This document shows positions 38,046 through 46,157 of a DNA stretch of 64,000 nucleotides, one piece after another. The notes under the pieces are model-generated. The model saw only the letters and a program-made list of their open reading frames with translations, ran no database searches and had not been told where the DNA came from. This DNA is from Flavobacterium restrictum (lineage in GTDB: Bacteria > Bacteroidota > Bacteroidia > Flavobacteriales > Flavobacteriaceae): contig NZ_VJZT01000001.1 of the NCBI RefSeq assembly GCF_007097245.1, positions 186,001 to 250,000 of the forward strand. The letters run 5' to 3'. Each line of letters begins with the position of its first letter. Positions within the stretch are counted from its first letter, which is position 1. A program made the position numbers and the translations under genes.

Positions 38046-39515
38046 ATGGCAAATTATTTCAATTCATTACCACTTCGATTACAATTAGAACAATTAGGCG
38101 TTTGCGAATTCATGGATCAATCCGAATTTGTTGACGGAATAGCGGCATTAGCTGGAAAAAAAGTAGTTATCGTAGGCTGTGGCGCTCAAGGTTTGAACCA
38201 AGGTTTGAACATGAGAGATTCTGGTTTAGATATTTCTTACGCATTACGTGCAGAGGCAATTGCCGAAAAAAGAGCTTCTTACACCAATGCTTTTGATAAT
38301 GGTTTCAAAGTGGGAACGTATGAAGAATTAATCCCAACTGCTGATTTGGTTTGTAACCTTACGCCTGATAAACAGCACACTGCAGTAGTTACCGCTATCA
38401 TGCCTTTAATGAAAAACGGAGCAACATTGGCCTATTCTCACGGTTTTAACATCGTTGAAGAAGGAATGCAAATTCGTAAAGACATCACCGTAATTATGTG
38501 TGCTCCAAAATGTCCTGGTTCAGAGGTTCGTGAAGAATATAAAAGAGGTTTTGGTGTACCAACCTTGATCGCAGTTCACCCAGAGAATAACCCAAATGGT
38601 GAAGGTTTCGCTCAAGCGAAAGCGTATGCCGTTGCCACTGGTGGTCATAGAGCAGGAGTTTTAAACTCTTCTTTCGTAGCCGAAGTAAAATCGGATTTAA
38701 TGGGAGAACAAACCATTCTTTGTGGTATGTTGCAAACAGGTTCTATCTTGTGTTTTGACAAAATGGTCGAAAAAGGAATCGAGCCTGCTTATGCTTCAAA
38801 ATTGATTCAATACGGTTGGGAAACCATAACCGAGGCTTTGAAACATGGCGGAATTACGAACATGATGGATCGTCTTTCTAATCCTGCAAAAATCGAAGCA
38901 TACGAATTGGCAGAAGAATTAAAAGACATCATGCGTCCTTTGTTTCAAAAACACATGGATGATATTATCTCGGGAGAATTTTCAAGAAATATGATGATTG
39001 ACTGGGCAAATGACGACATCAATTTATTAACCTGGAGAGCAGCAACTGCAGAAACTAATTTCGAAAAAACGGCTCCAACGGAAGCTGCTATTTCAGAGCA
39101 AGAATACTTTGACAACGGAGTATTGATGATTGCTATGGTAAAAGCGGGTGTAGAATTGGCTTTTGAAACCATGACACAATCTGGAATTATCGAAGAATCG
39201 GCTTATTATGAGTCGTTGCACGAATTGCCTTTGATTGCCAATACGGTAGCTAGAAAAAAATTATACGAAATGAACAGAATCATTTCGGATACCGCTGAAT
39301 ACGGTTGTTATTTATTTGATCATGCTTGCAAACCATTATTGGTTGAGTTCATGAAAACAGTAGATACTAACGTAATTGGAAAACCATTCTCTACTTCAAA
39401 TGGAGTTGATAATGCCGTTTTAATTGCTGTAAATAGTAGCATTCGTCAACATCCTATTGAAGAAGTAGGAGCGTGGTTGAGAGAATCTATGACTGCTATG
39501 AAAAAAATTGGATAA
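38046..39515 (+). CDS. ilvC: Ketol-acid reductoisomerase, class II (long form)
   Basis: This 489-residue enzyme isomerises and reduces acetolactate with NADPH. The Rossmann motif reads [21 protein letters not shown]. The long C-terminal knotted domain is duplicated, as in the E. coli class II enzyme, rather than the roughly 330-residue class I form. Metal-binding acidic residues are visible in [15 protein letters not shown]. It ends the ilv cluster. Confidence 0.96.
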   Translation: MANYFNSLPLRLQLEQLGVCEFMDQSEFVDGIAALAGKKVVIVGCGAQGLNQGLNMRDSGLDISYALRAEAIAEKRASYTNAFDNGFKVGTYEELIPTADLVCNLTPDKQHTAVVTAIMPLMKNGATLAYSHGFNIVEEGMQIRKDITVIMCAPKCPGSEVREEYKRGFGVPTLIAVHPENNPNGEGFAQAKAYAVATGGHRAGVLNSSFVAEVKSDLMGEQTILCGMLQTGSILCFDKMVEKGIEPAYASKLIQYGWETITEALKHGGITNMMDRLSNPAKIEAYELAEELKDIMRPLFQKHMDDIISGEFSRNMMIDWANDDINLLTWRAATAETNFEKTAPTEAAISEQEYFDNGVLMIAMVKAGVELAFETMTQSGIIEESAYYESLHELPLIANTVARKKLYEMNRIISDTAEYGCYLFDHACKPLLVEFMKTVDTNVIGKPFSTSNGVDNAVLIAVNSSIRQHPIEEVGAWLRESMTAMKKIG

Positions 39516-39754
39516 TTAAAAATTAGGAATTACCACACATGAGGGTGTGCTGTGATTGGCATTATATCATTGGGTTTCATAATATTTTGAATTAGTAAGC
39601 ACTTATTAGAATAAAATTGATACTGATGCATAATTACATTCACTTAACTGTAATTTAGGTTGCTAGTTGAGTGAAGTAATCCCTAATATTATTGGGAATA
39701 ACATAACAAAAAACAACTGTTAAATTAATATTGTTTTTTGTTGTTTTTCATTTC

Positions 39755-39788
39755 AAAAGGTGTAATACAGAGCTATTACACCTTTTTT
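39755..39788 (+). terminator. Intrinsic terminator of the ilv cluster
   Basis: The arms aaaaggtgtaata (39755-39767) and tattacacctttt (39774-39786) form a 13-bp stem with a 6-base loop, followed by T residues. Confidence 0.88.
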
Positions 39789-39851
39789 TATTTGTAAAAA
39801 TGGCATTTGACTACTTTTTCTTCAAATAAAAATAATTAATGACTTAAATAG

Positions 39852-39883
39852 TTGTACGAATTAATAGAGATTTAATACTTTTA
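39852..39883 (+). promoter_or_regulatory. acs: Candidate promoter of acs
   Basis: A TTG (39852-39854) is followed after 21 bases by TACTTTTA (39876-39883), one mismatch from TAnnTTTG. The pair ends 16 bases before the acs start. Spacing fits the Bacteroidetes housekeeping promoter. Confidence 0.5.
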
Positions 39884-39899
39884 TAAAAAATTAAAAAAC

Positions 39900-41807
39900 A
39901 TGAGCTATTATAAAATTGAAAATTTAGAACAATATTTTAAACATTACAATAAATCAGTTCGGGAACCAAGGAAATTTTGGGGAAAAATAGCCGAAGAAAA
40001 TTTCACTTGGTATCAATATTGGGATAAAGTTGTTGATTTTAATATGGCCGAAGCCGAAGTAAAATGGTTTACCGAAGCAAAAGTAAATATCACCAAAAAC
40101 TGTATCGACAGACATCTTGCCAAAAAAGGCGAAAAAACAGCCATCATTTTTGAACCCAATAATCCATCCGAAGCGGCATTACACATTACTTATAATGAAT
40201 TGCACCAACGTGTTTGCAAAATGGCAAATGTGTTGCGGGAACAAGGCATAAAAAAAGGCGATCGAGTATGTATTTACTTGCCTATGATTCCAGAATTAGC
40301 CGTTTCAATATTAGCTTGTGCTCGAATAGGAGCCATACATTCGGTGGTATTTGCAGGTTTTTCATCCTCGGCAGTATCCGCACGAATAAATGATAGCGAA
40401 TGCAAAATGGTCATCACTTCGGATGGTGGTTTTAGAGGAAATAAAACTATTGATTTAAAAGGAATTGTTGACGATGCTTTGCAAAGTTGTTCATCGGTAA
40501 CTTCCGTTTTGGTGGCGCAAAGAACGAATTCTGAAATTGTAATGCAAGCAGGACGAGACCAATGGTTGCAACCACTTTTAGACGATGCTTCTGATAATAA
40601 TGTTGCCGAAATCATGGATGCCGAAGATCCATTATTCATCCTATACACTTCGGGATCGACGGGTAAACCAAAAGGAATGGTGCATACTACAGCTGGGTAT
40701 ATGGTCTATACGGCCTATACTTTCAAGAATGTTTTTAGCCATGAGGAAAATGATATTTTTTGGTGTACCGCTGATATTGGTTGGATTACAGGACATTCGT
40801 ACACCTTGTACGGCCCATTATTGAACGGTGGAACAACAGTAATTTTTGAAGGAATTCCTTCCTATCCTGATTTTAGTCGCTTTTGGGAAACCATCGAAAA
40901 ACATAAAGTAACTCAATTTTATACCGCACCAACCGCCATTCGTGCCTTGGCAAAAGAAAATTTAGAATACATTCAAAAATACCCTTTGAAATCCTTAAAA
41001 GTGATTGGATCCGTAGGGGAACCTATCAACGAAGAGGCTTGGCACTGGTACAATGACCACGTTGGCGACAAGCGTTGTCCTGTTGTAGATACTTGGTGGC
41101 AAACCGAAACTGGCGGCATCATGATTTCGCCAATTGCCTTTGTAACCCCAACAAAACCAACCTACGCTACCTTGCCATTACCTGGAATTCAACCCGTTTT
41201 GATGGACGAAAAGCGCAACGAAATCGAAGGCAATCAAGTAGTAGGTAGCTTGTGTATCAAGTTCCCTTGGCCCGGAATTGCGAGAACCATTTGGGGAGAT
41301 CACCAGCGATACAAGGACACGTATTTCTCTACTTTTCCAGGTAAATATTTTACTGGCGATGGTGCTTTGAGGGACGAAGTTGGCTATTACCGTATTACAG
41401 GTCGTGTTGATGATGTGGTAATTGTTTCTGGGCACAACCTAGGAACGGCGCCTATTGAGGACGCCATCAATGAGCATCCAGCAGTTGCCGAGTCTGCAAT
41501 TGTAGGCTTCCCGCACGATATCAAAGGGAATGCGTTGTACGGTTATGTCATTCTAAAAGAAACGGGAGAAAGCAGAAACCAAGATAATTTACGAATCGAA
41601 ATTAACCAATACATTTCGGATCATATTGGGCCAATTGCCAAGCTAGACAAAATTCAGTTTGTTTCTGGTTTGCCCAAAACCCGCTCTGGAAAAATCATGC
41701 GTAGAATTCTTCGTAAAATCGCCGAAGGTGATTATTCAAATTTTGGCGATACGTCAACCTTATTAAACCCTGAAATTGTAGATGAAATAAAAGAAGAACG
41801 ATTGTAA
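39900..41807 (+). CDS. acs: Acetyl-CoA synthetase (acetate-CoA ligase)
   Basis: This 635-residue AMP-forming enzyme activates acetate to acetyl-CoA. Adenylation motifs include FILYTSGSTGKPKGMVHTTA, VDTWWQTETGG and YFTGDGALRDEVGYYRITGRVDDV (shown in part). The C-terminal catalytic lysine motif PKTRSGKIMRRILR is the site usually controlled by acetylation in this family. Length is typical. It has its own promoter and terminator. Its usual regulatory neighbours, DUF294 and exonuclease-like genes, are 7 kb away on the other strand. Confidence 0.96.
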   Translation: MSYYKIENLEQYFKHYNKSVREPRKFWGKIAEENFTWYQYWDKVVDFNMAEAEVKWFTEAKVNITKNCIDRHLAKKGEKTAIIFEPNNPSEAALHITYNELHQRVCKMANVLREQGIKKGDRVCIYLPMIPELAVSILACARIGAIHSVVFAGFSSSAVSARINDSECKMVITSDGGFRGNKTIDLKGIVDDALQSCSSVTSVLVAQRTNSEIVMQAGRDQWLQPLLDDASDNNVAEIMDAEDPLFILYTSGSTGKPKGMVHTTAGYMVYTAYTFKNVFSHEENDIFWCTADIGWITGHSYTLYGPLLNGGTTVIFEGIPSYPDFSRFWETIEKHKVTQFYTAPTAIRALAKENLEYIQKYPLKSLKVIGSVGEPINEEAWHWYNDHVGDKRCPVVDTWWQTETGGIMISPIAFVTPTKPTYATLPLPGIQPVLMDEKRNEIEGNQVVGSLCIKFPWPGIARTIWGDHQRYKDTYFSTFPGKYFTGDGALRDEVGYYRITGRVDDVVIVSGHNLGTAPIEDAINEHPAVAESAIVGFPHDIKGNALYGYVILKETGESRNQDNLRIEINQYISDHIGPIAKLDKIQFVSGLPKTRSGKIMRRILRKIAEGDYSNFGDTSTLLNPEIVDEIKEERL

Positions 41808-41829
41808 AACCAATTGGTTCCCAAAACAT

Positions 41830-41868
41830 AAAACTGCTTTGTCCTTGCGATAAAGCAGTTTTTTTTTA
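41830..41868 (+). terminator. Intrinsic terminator after acs
   Basis: The arms aaaactgcttt (41830-41840) and aaagcagtttt (41852-41862) form an 11-bp stem followed by at least five more T residues. Confidence 0.88.
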
Positions 41869-41891
41869 CGACTGTAAAATTACTACCATTT

Positions 41892-42040
41892 GGGCGTGAC
41901 ACCACATATAAAAGGCGCACCTAGGCAACTGCCCAAAAAAGCGCCTTTTATACATGGTGTCGGGCTATTCGCTACAAGTCCTCGCAAAACGCCATTCCAT
42001 TCCGTTTTGCTGTGGGCTTTTCGCTACTATCCCTCACGCA
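41892..42040. repeat. Structured repeat element: long inverted repeat plus duplicated gggcT-TTCGCTAC motif
   Basis: The left part is an inverted repeat: gggcgtgacaccacatataa onward (41892-41918) pairs with the run 41941-41965. Next come two direct copies of a motif, gggctattcgctac (41962-41975) and gggcttttcgctac (42014-42027), around a small hairpin gcaaaacg (41984-41991) / cgttttgc (42003-42010). The element is clearly folded and non-coding; an open frame here (41890-42075) has no protein-like features. It sits at the boundary between acs and the polyketide cluster. Confidence 0.75.
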
Positions 42041-42150
42041 CTAAACGACTAGAATCCGTTCCTAAAAAACCTTAAAACCAATAATTAAGCAAATTTTTAA
42101 CAGAATGTTATACCACAATAATCAAATGGAATGTCTAATTTTACTTTGAT

Positions 42151-43290
42151 ATGAAAAACAAGGAAATCCTTATAATTGGTGGTGGTTTAGCGGGATTAAC
42201 TGCCGCAATTCATCTGTCAAAAATTGGGTTTCAAGTCCTTGTAATCGAAAAAAATGCTTTCCCAAAACACAAAGTTTGTGGCGAATATATTTCGAATGAA
42301 GTCTTGCCTTATTTCAATTGGTTGGGTATCACAATCGAGACTTTACAACCAACTAGAATTACCAACCTTCAATTTTCGACAGCAAACGGGACTACCATTA
42401 CGAGTGCATTGCCCCTGGGCGGATTTGGAATTAGTAGGTACACATTAGATTATTTTTTGTACCAAAAAGCACTAGAAAACGGTTGCCAATTCCTGCAAGA
42501 AACAGTCGAGAATGTAACCTTTAGCAATACTAAATTTAAAGTAGAAACTACTACTAATCAATTATTTGAATACGAAATTGTACTTGGCGCTTTTGGCAAA
42601 CGTTCCACTTTAGACCAAAAACTAAAACGTTCTTTTTTTCAAAAAAAATCAAATTGGCTGGGTGTTAAAGCGCATTATACTGGAAATTTCCCTGATGATT
42701 TGGTGGGATTACACCACTTTGAAGGCGGTTATTGTGGCGTGTCAAAAGTAGAAAATGACATCTTGAATATTTGTTATTTAACGGATTACAAAACCTTTAA
42801 ACCCTACAAAAATACCGAAGATTACCAAAAAATGTGGATTTGCAAAAACCCAAATTTAAAATCTATTTTCGAAAATGCAACACTGCTTTTTGAAAAACCA
42901 TTGACCATTAGCCAAATAGCATTTGATAAAAAAGAAGCCGTTTACGACCACATGCTCCTTATAGGCGACACCGCTGGACTTATTCATCCGTTGTGTGGCA
43001 ACGGCATGGCAATGGCAATTCATAGTGCTAAACTGGCGGCCGAGTTGGTGGCGGAATACAACAAGGGAACAATCGCATCAAGAACCAAATTAGAGCATAA
43101 ATACACACAAGTATGGAATTTTAATTTCAAGCATCGAATCCAGTCAGGACGGTGGCTAGCTCAACTTTTACAACATCAAAAAGCGACTGCTTTGGCGTTG
43201 CAAATTATAATTTGGTTTCCAGCACTTTTGACTTTTATCATCACAAAAACGCATGGAAAACCAATTGTTATCCATCCAAATAAAGACTAA
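42151..43290 (+). CDS. FAD-dependent oxidoreductase (geranylgeranyl reductase/hydroxylase-like) of the polyketide cluster
   Basis: This 379-residue flavoprotein has an N-terminal Rossmann FAD motif (ILIIGGGLAGLTAAIHLSKIG), an early KHKVCGEYISNEVLPYF segment and a C-terminal FAD-binding GDTAGLIHPLCGNGMAMAIHS. The group includes aromatic hydroxylases and prenyl reductases. As first gene of the cluster with a methyltransferase and type III PKS it probably hydroxylates or reduces the polyketide product, much as a flavin hydroxylase acts on alkylresorcinols in the Streptomyces srs system. No transmembrane helix is obvious, although the C-terminal part is hydrophobic (LALQIIIWFPALLTFIITKT). Confidence 0.88.
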   Translation: MKNKEILIIGGGLAGLTAAIHLSKIGFQVLVIEKNAFPKHKVCGEYISNEVLPYFNWLGITIETLQPTRITNLQFSTANGTTITSALPLGGFGISRYTLDYFLYQKALENGCQFLQETVENVTFSNTKFKVETTTNQLFEYEIVLGAFGKRSTLDQKLKRSFFQKKSNWLGVKAHYTGNFPDDLVGLHHFEGGYCGVSKVENDILNICYLTDYKTFKPYKNTEDYQKMWICKNPNLKSIFENATLLFEKPLTISQIAFDKKEAVYDHMLLIGDTAGLIHPLCGNGMAMAIHSAKLAAELVAEYNKGTIASRTKLEHKYTQVWNFNFKHRIQSGRWLAQLLQHQKATALALQIIIWFPALLTFIITKTHGKPIVIHPNKD

Positions 43291-43317
43291 AACACACATT
43301 CAAACGATTGAAAACCT

Positions 43318-44028
43318 ATGGCAATAAACACCAAATACCGAACTGACACGCCCGAAATCATGGATGATTTTGCTTTGGAAGGGAAAATTTTGCGAGAAGC
43401 ATTGGATAAAATTGCCAAAATAAACCAGCTTTTAGGAGGAAACCGATTAACTTTACAAGGTGTTGCCCAGTTGCTCCATCAAAATAAAAACCAACCAACC
43501 ATCCGAATTGTAGATGTAGGTTGTGGCAATGGCGATATGTTGCGCACGTTGGCCGAATATGGAAAAAAAGAGCAATTGCCTTTGGAACTAATTGGGATTG
43601 ATGCCAATAATTTTACCATTGGTCACGCCCAAAATTTATCGGTTGGGTATCCTACTATCAGTTACCGCTGTGAAGATATTTTTGGGCAATCGTTTAGCGA
43701 ATTGAAATACGATATTGTGCTGTGCACCTTAACGTTACACCATTTTAAAGAAAGTGAAATCGATACCATTCTAACCGTTTTTAACACCAATGCTAGCATC
43801 GGAATTGTGATTAATGATTTGCAACGAAGCGCACTAGCGTACCGCTTATTTCAAGGATTGTGTTTTGTTTTTGGTTTGAATGCCATGTCGCGTGAGGATG
43901 GTTTAACCTCCATTTTAAGGGGTTTCAAAAAAGTGGAATTACAACAGTTTTCCATAAAAAATAAATTTAAAAACTATACTATTCAATGGAAATGGGCTTT
44001 CAGATACCAATGGATTGTTTGGAAATAG
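43318..44028 (+). CDS. SAM-dependent methyltransferase of the polyketide cluster
   Basis: This 236-residue class I methyltransferase has motif I IRIVDVGCGNGDMLRTLAEYG, an acidic ribose-binding residue in LELIGIDANNF, motif IV DIVLCTLTLHHFKESEI and a downstream GIVINDLQRSALAYRLF segment. It starts 27 bases after the oxidoreductase gene, so the two are probably co-transcribed. Its likely role is O- or C-methylation of the aromatic polyketide, although its substrate cannot be read from sequence. Confidence 0.88.
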   Translation: MAINTKYRTDTPEIMDDFALEGKILREALDKIAKINQLLGGNRLTLQGVAQLLHQNKNQPTIRIVDVGCGNGDMLRTLAEYGKKEQLPLELIGIDANNFTIGHAQNLSVGYPTISYRCEDIFGQSFSELKYDIVLCTLTLHHFKESEIDTILTVFNTNASIGIVINDLQRSALAYRLFQGLCFVFGLNAMSREDGLTSILRGFKKVELQQFSIKNKFKNYTIQWKWAFRYQWIVWK

Positions 44029-44067
44029 GTTGAGAGTTTTGGGTCAGGAATTAGAAAGAAGAAGCTA

Positions 44068-44166
44068 GAAGAAAGAAGCTAGAAGTTAGAGGAAAGAGGT
44101 TAGGAGTTAGAAGAAAGAAGCTAGAGGAAAGAGGTTAGGAGTTAGAAGAAAGAAGCTAGAGGAAAG
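44068..44166. repeat. Purine-rich tandem repeat, 35-base unit
   Basis: Three copies of a gaagaaagaagctaga-led unit start at 44068, 44110 and 44145. The second copy is exactly 35 bases, the first carries a 7-base insertion, and the third is truncated. Almost all bases on this strand are A or G. Confidence 0.8.
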
Positions 44167-44229
44167 TTACAATAAATGATAAGTTTGGGGTTAGCATTTT
44201 GAAATCGTAATGCTGCCAAAAAAATTAAT

Positions 44230-44447
44230 AGACTCCAGCTTTAGAAAAAAAAGCAATAGACTCCCAGCTTTAGCTGGAAAAAAAGGAATCAACTCCAGCT
44301 TTATTTGGAGAAAAAAAGCAATAGACTCCACGCTTTAGCTGGAGAAAAAGGAATCAATAGACTCCAGTTTTATTTGGAGAAAAAAAGCAATAGACTCCAC
44401 GCTTTAGCTGGAGAAAAGGAATCAATAGACTCCAGCTTTAGCTGGAG
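44230..44447. repeat. Array of seven ctccagctttagctggag hairpins
   Basis: Seven copies of a gactccagctttagctggag-like unit begin near 44230, 44260, 44291, 44324, 44360, 44393 and 44428. Spacer DNA is an A-rich aaaaaagcaata or aaaggaatcaata. Most copies can form a stem of 7-8 bp. Variants such as cttta-tttggag keep pairing by compensating changes (ctccagttttatttggag). Confidence 0.85.
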
Positions 44448-44508
44448 AAAAAAGAAATCAATGTAGTATTGGCTTTAGCCAAAAACGTATTGTTTAAGAC
44501 AAAAAAAA

Positions 44509-45561
44509 ATGAGTGTAAAAATAAAATGTGTTGCCAAGCAACTGCCCAAATATTCGAGAACTACCGATGAAATCATTCCTTTTTTGGATGCGTGGTTGGC
44601 GGGACAAGACGAGCGTTTTATTCGGAAAGTGAAGAAAATTTTTGAAGGAGCCGCCGTTGACAAGCGATATTCTATAATGGATCCAATCGAAGTTTTTACC
44701 CAAACTTCCTTTGAGGAACGAAATGCTATTTACGTTCGAGAAGTGATTGATTTGGGCGAAAAAGTACTCCAAAAAGCGTTGCAAAAAGCCAATTGGAAAC
44801 CCGAAACCTTGGATTATATCATTACGGTAAGTTGTACGGGAATCATGATTCCGTCTTTGGATGCGTATTTGATCAATTCGTTGCATTTGCGACAAGATAT
44901 TGTGAGGCTTCCAGTGACCGAAATGGGTTGTGCCGCAGGAGTTTCGGGGATTATTTATGCCAAAAACTTTCTGCAAGCCAATCCCGGAAAACGGGCAGCT
45001 GTAATTGCAGTCGAAAGTCCTACGGCCACTTTTCAGCTAGACGATTTTTCGATGGCTAATATTGTTAGTGCCGCTATTTTTGGCGATGGAGCCGCCTGTG
45101 TTTTGTTATCTTCCCACGAAGCTGACGAAGGCCCGGAAGTCCTTGCCGAAGAAATGTATCATTTTTACGACAACATTCACATGATGGGCTTTAAACTCAC
45201 CAATTCAGGCTTGCAAATGGTTTTGGATATCGAAGTTCCCGAAACTATTTCCAATCATTTTCCGGATATTATTCATCCTTTTTTAGCTAAAAATAACGTT
45301 TCAATTGAAGCGATTGATCATTTAATTTTTCACCCTGGTGGAAAAAAAATTGTACAAACAGTAGAAAGTTTGTTCTCCAGTTTGGGCAAAAACATCAATG
45401 ACACCAAGGAAGTCTTGAGATTGTATGGCAATATGTCGAGTGCAACCGTTTTGTATGTTTTAGAACGAATTATGGACGAAAATCCCAAAAAAGGGGAACT
45501 AGGTTTGCTTTTGAGTTTTGGTCCCGGATTTTCGGCTCAACGGGTTTTACTCCAATTTTAG
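44509..45561 (+). CDS. Type III polyketide synthase (chalcone synthase superfamily)
   Basis: This 350-residue homodimer-type synthase extends an acyl starter with malonyl units and cyclises it. The catalytic triad is intact: Cys141 (TEMGCAAGVSG), His275 (LIFHPGGKK) and Asn308 (LRLYGNMSSATVLYV). The C-terminal GLLLSFGPGFSAQRVLL contains the family GFGPG-like loop. Start at 44509 gives MSVKIKCVAKQLPKYSRTTDE, which matches bacterial members. Bacterial relatives make alkylresorcinols, alkylpyrones or naphthalene tetrol. The adjacent dehydratase, ketosynthase and carrier protein suggest a dedicated acyl starter. Confidence 0.93.
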   Translation: MSVKIKCVAKQLPKYSRTTDEIIPFLDAWLAGQDERFIRKVKKIFEGAAVDKRYSIMDPIEVFTQTSFEERNAIYVREVIDLGEKVLQKALQKANWKPETLDYIITVSCTGIMIPSLDAYLINSLHLRQDIVRLPVTEMGCAAGVSGIIYAKNFLQANPGKRAAVIAVESPTATFQLDDFSMANIVSAAIFGDGAACVLLSSHEADEGPEVLAEEMYHFYDNIHMMGFKLTNSGLQMVLDIEVPETISNHFPDIIHPFLAKNNVSIEAIDHLIFHPGGKKIVQTVESLFSSLGKNINDTKEVLRLYGNMSSATVLYVLERIMDENPKKGELGLLLSFGPGFSAQRVLLQF

Positions 45562-45563
45562 TT

Positions 45564-46025
45564 ATGAATAGTAAAGAAATTTTATCCCAATTACCGTATA
45601 CCAAACCATTTTTGTTCGTAGATGACATTAGTCGGATAGACGAAAATGGAGTAGAAGGAACCTATACTTTTGATGAAAATTTAGACTTTTACAAAGGGCA
45701 TTTTAAGGATAATCCCATCACACCAGGTGTCATTCTAACCGAGGTTATGGCGCAAATAGGATTGGTTTGTTTGGGAATTTTTTTGGTAAATGATGTATTT
45801 AACAAAAATACTTCAATTGCCTTAACTTCAACGGATATAGAATTTTTAAAACCTGTTTATCCAAACGAAAAAGTTACCGTTATTTCTGAAAAAGTGTATT
45901 TTAGATTCGGAAAATTAAAATGTAAAGTACAAATGAAAAACCAAAAAGGAGAGTCGGTTTGCACAGGAACAATTGCCGGTATCCTCCGCTCATCAGCAAA
46001 GGAGGACCGAACAGCATTAGAATAA
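45564..46025 (+). CDS. FabZ-like 3-hydroxyacyl-ACP dehydratase (hotdog fold)
   Basis: This 153-residue hotdog protein has the FabZ catalytic pair His46 (FYKGHFKDNP) and Glu60 (TPGVILTEVMAQIG). The start lies 2 bases after the type III PKS stop, so translation is probably coupled. It would dehydrate the hydroxyacyl intermediate made by the cluster's ketosynthase and a ketoreductase. No ketoreductase gene is in the cluster, so that step may be borrowed from primary fatty acid synthesis. Confidence 0.9.
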   Translation: MNSKEILSQLPYTKPFLFVDDISRIDENGVEGTYTFDENLDFYKGHFKDNPITPGVILTEVMAQIGLVCLGIFLVNDVFNKNTSIALTSTDIEFLKPVYPNEKVTVISEKVYFRFGKLKCKVQMKNQKGESVCTGTIAGILRSSAKEDRTALE

Positions 46026-46047
46026 ACGATTGAAATTTAAAAATCAA

Positions 46048-46142
46048 AATTGCCATTGCTATTGAAATTGAAATTGCCATTGAAATTGCTATTAAAATTG
46101 CTATTGCCATTGAAATTGAAATTGCTATTGAAATTGCCATTC
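46048..46142. repeat. Low-complexity attgcc/attgaa hexamer-type repeat
   Basis: About 95 bases are made of attgcc, attgct and attgaa units in mixed order, ending just before the ketosynthase start at 46158. On the minus strand it forms an open frame of alternating Ala, Ile, Met and Ser, which is not a gene. Confidence 0.85.
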
Positions 46143-46157
46143 TAAAAACAATTCTAT

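Larger units (their letters stand above)
39516..39899. other. Intergenic region between ilvC and acs
   Basis: A 384-base gap without a credible gene. It has an inverted repeat aacaaaaaacaa (39705-39716) / ttgttttttgtt (39731-39742), then the terminator at 39755-39788, then an AT-rich stretch with the acs promoter candidate. The segment 39540-39700 shows nothing I can name. Confidence 0.6.
44029..44508. other. Repeat-filled gap inside the polyketide cluster
   Basis: About 480 bases with no gene. It is built from a purine-rich 35-base tandem repeat (44068-44166) and an array of seven small hairpins (44230-44447). A last hairpin ttggctttagccaa (44469-44482) lies 26 bases before the type III PKS start. 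The gap separates the tailoring genes from the synthase genes. Confidence 0.75.

Noticed and set aside
41890..42075. Plus-strand open frame of 61 codons after acs
   Set aside because: It coincides with the inverted-repeat element. The sequence is explained by the repeat and has no domain signal.
42142..42148. TACTTTG as promoter of the polyketide cluster
   Set aside because: It is one base short of TAnnTTTG and only two bases before the start codon, so it is too weak to list.
45901..46140. Minus-strand open frame reading alternating Ala-Ile-Met-Ser
   Set aside because: It is the translation of the attgcc/attgaa repeat and has no protein-like composition.
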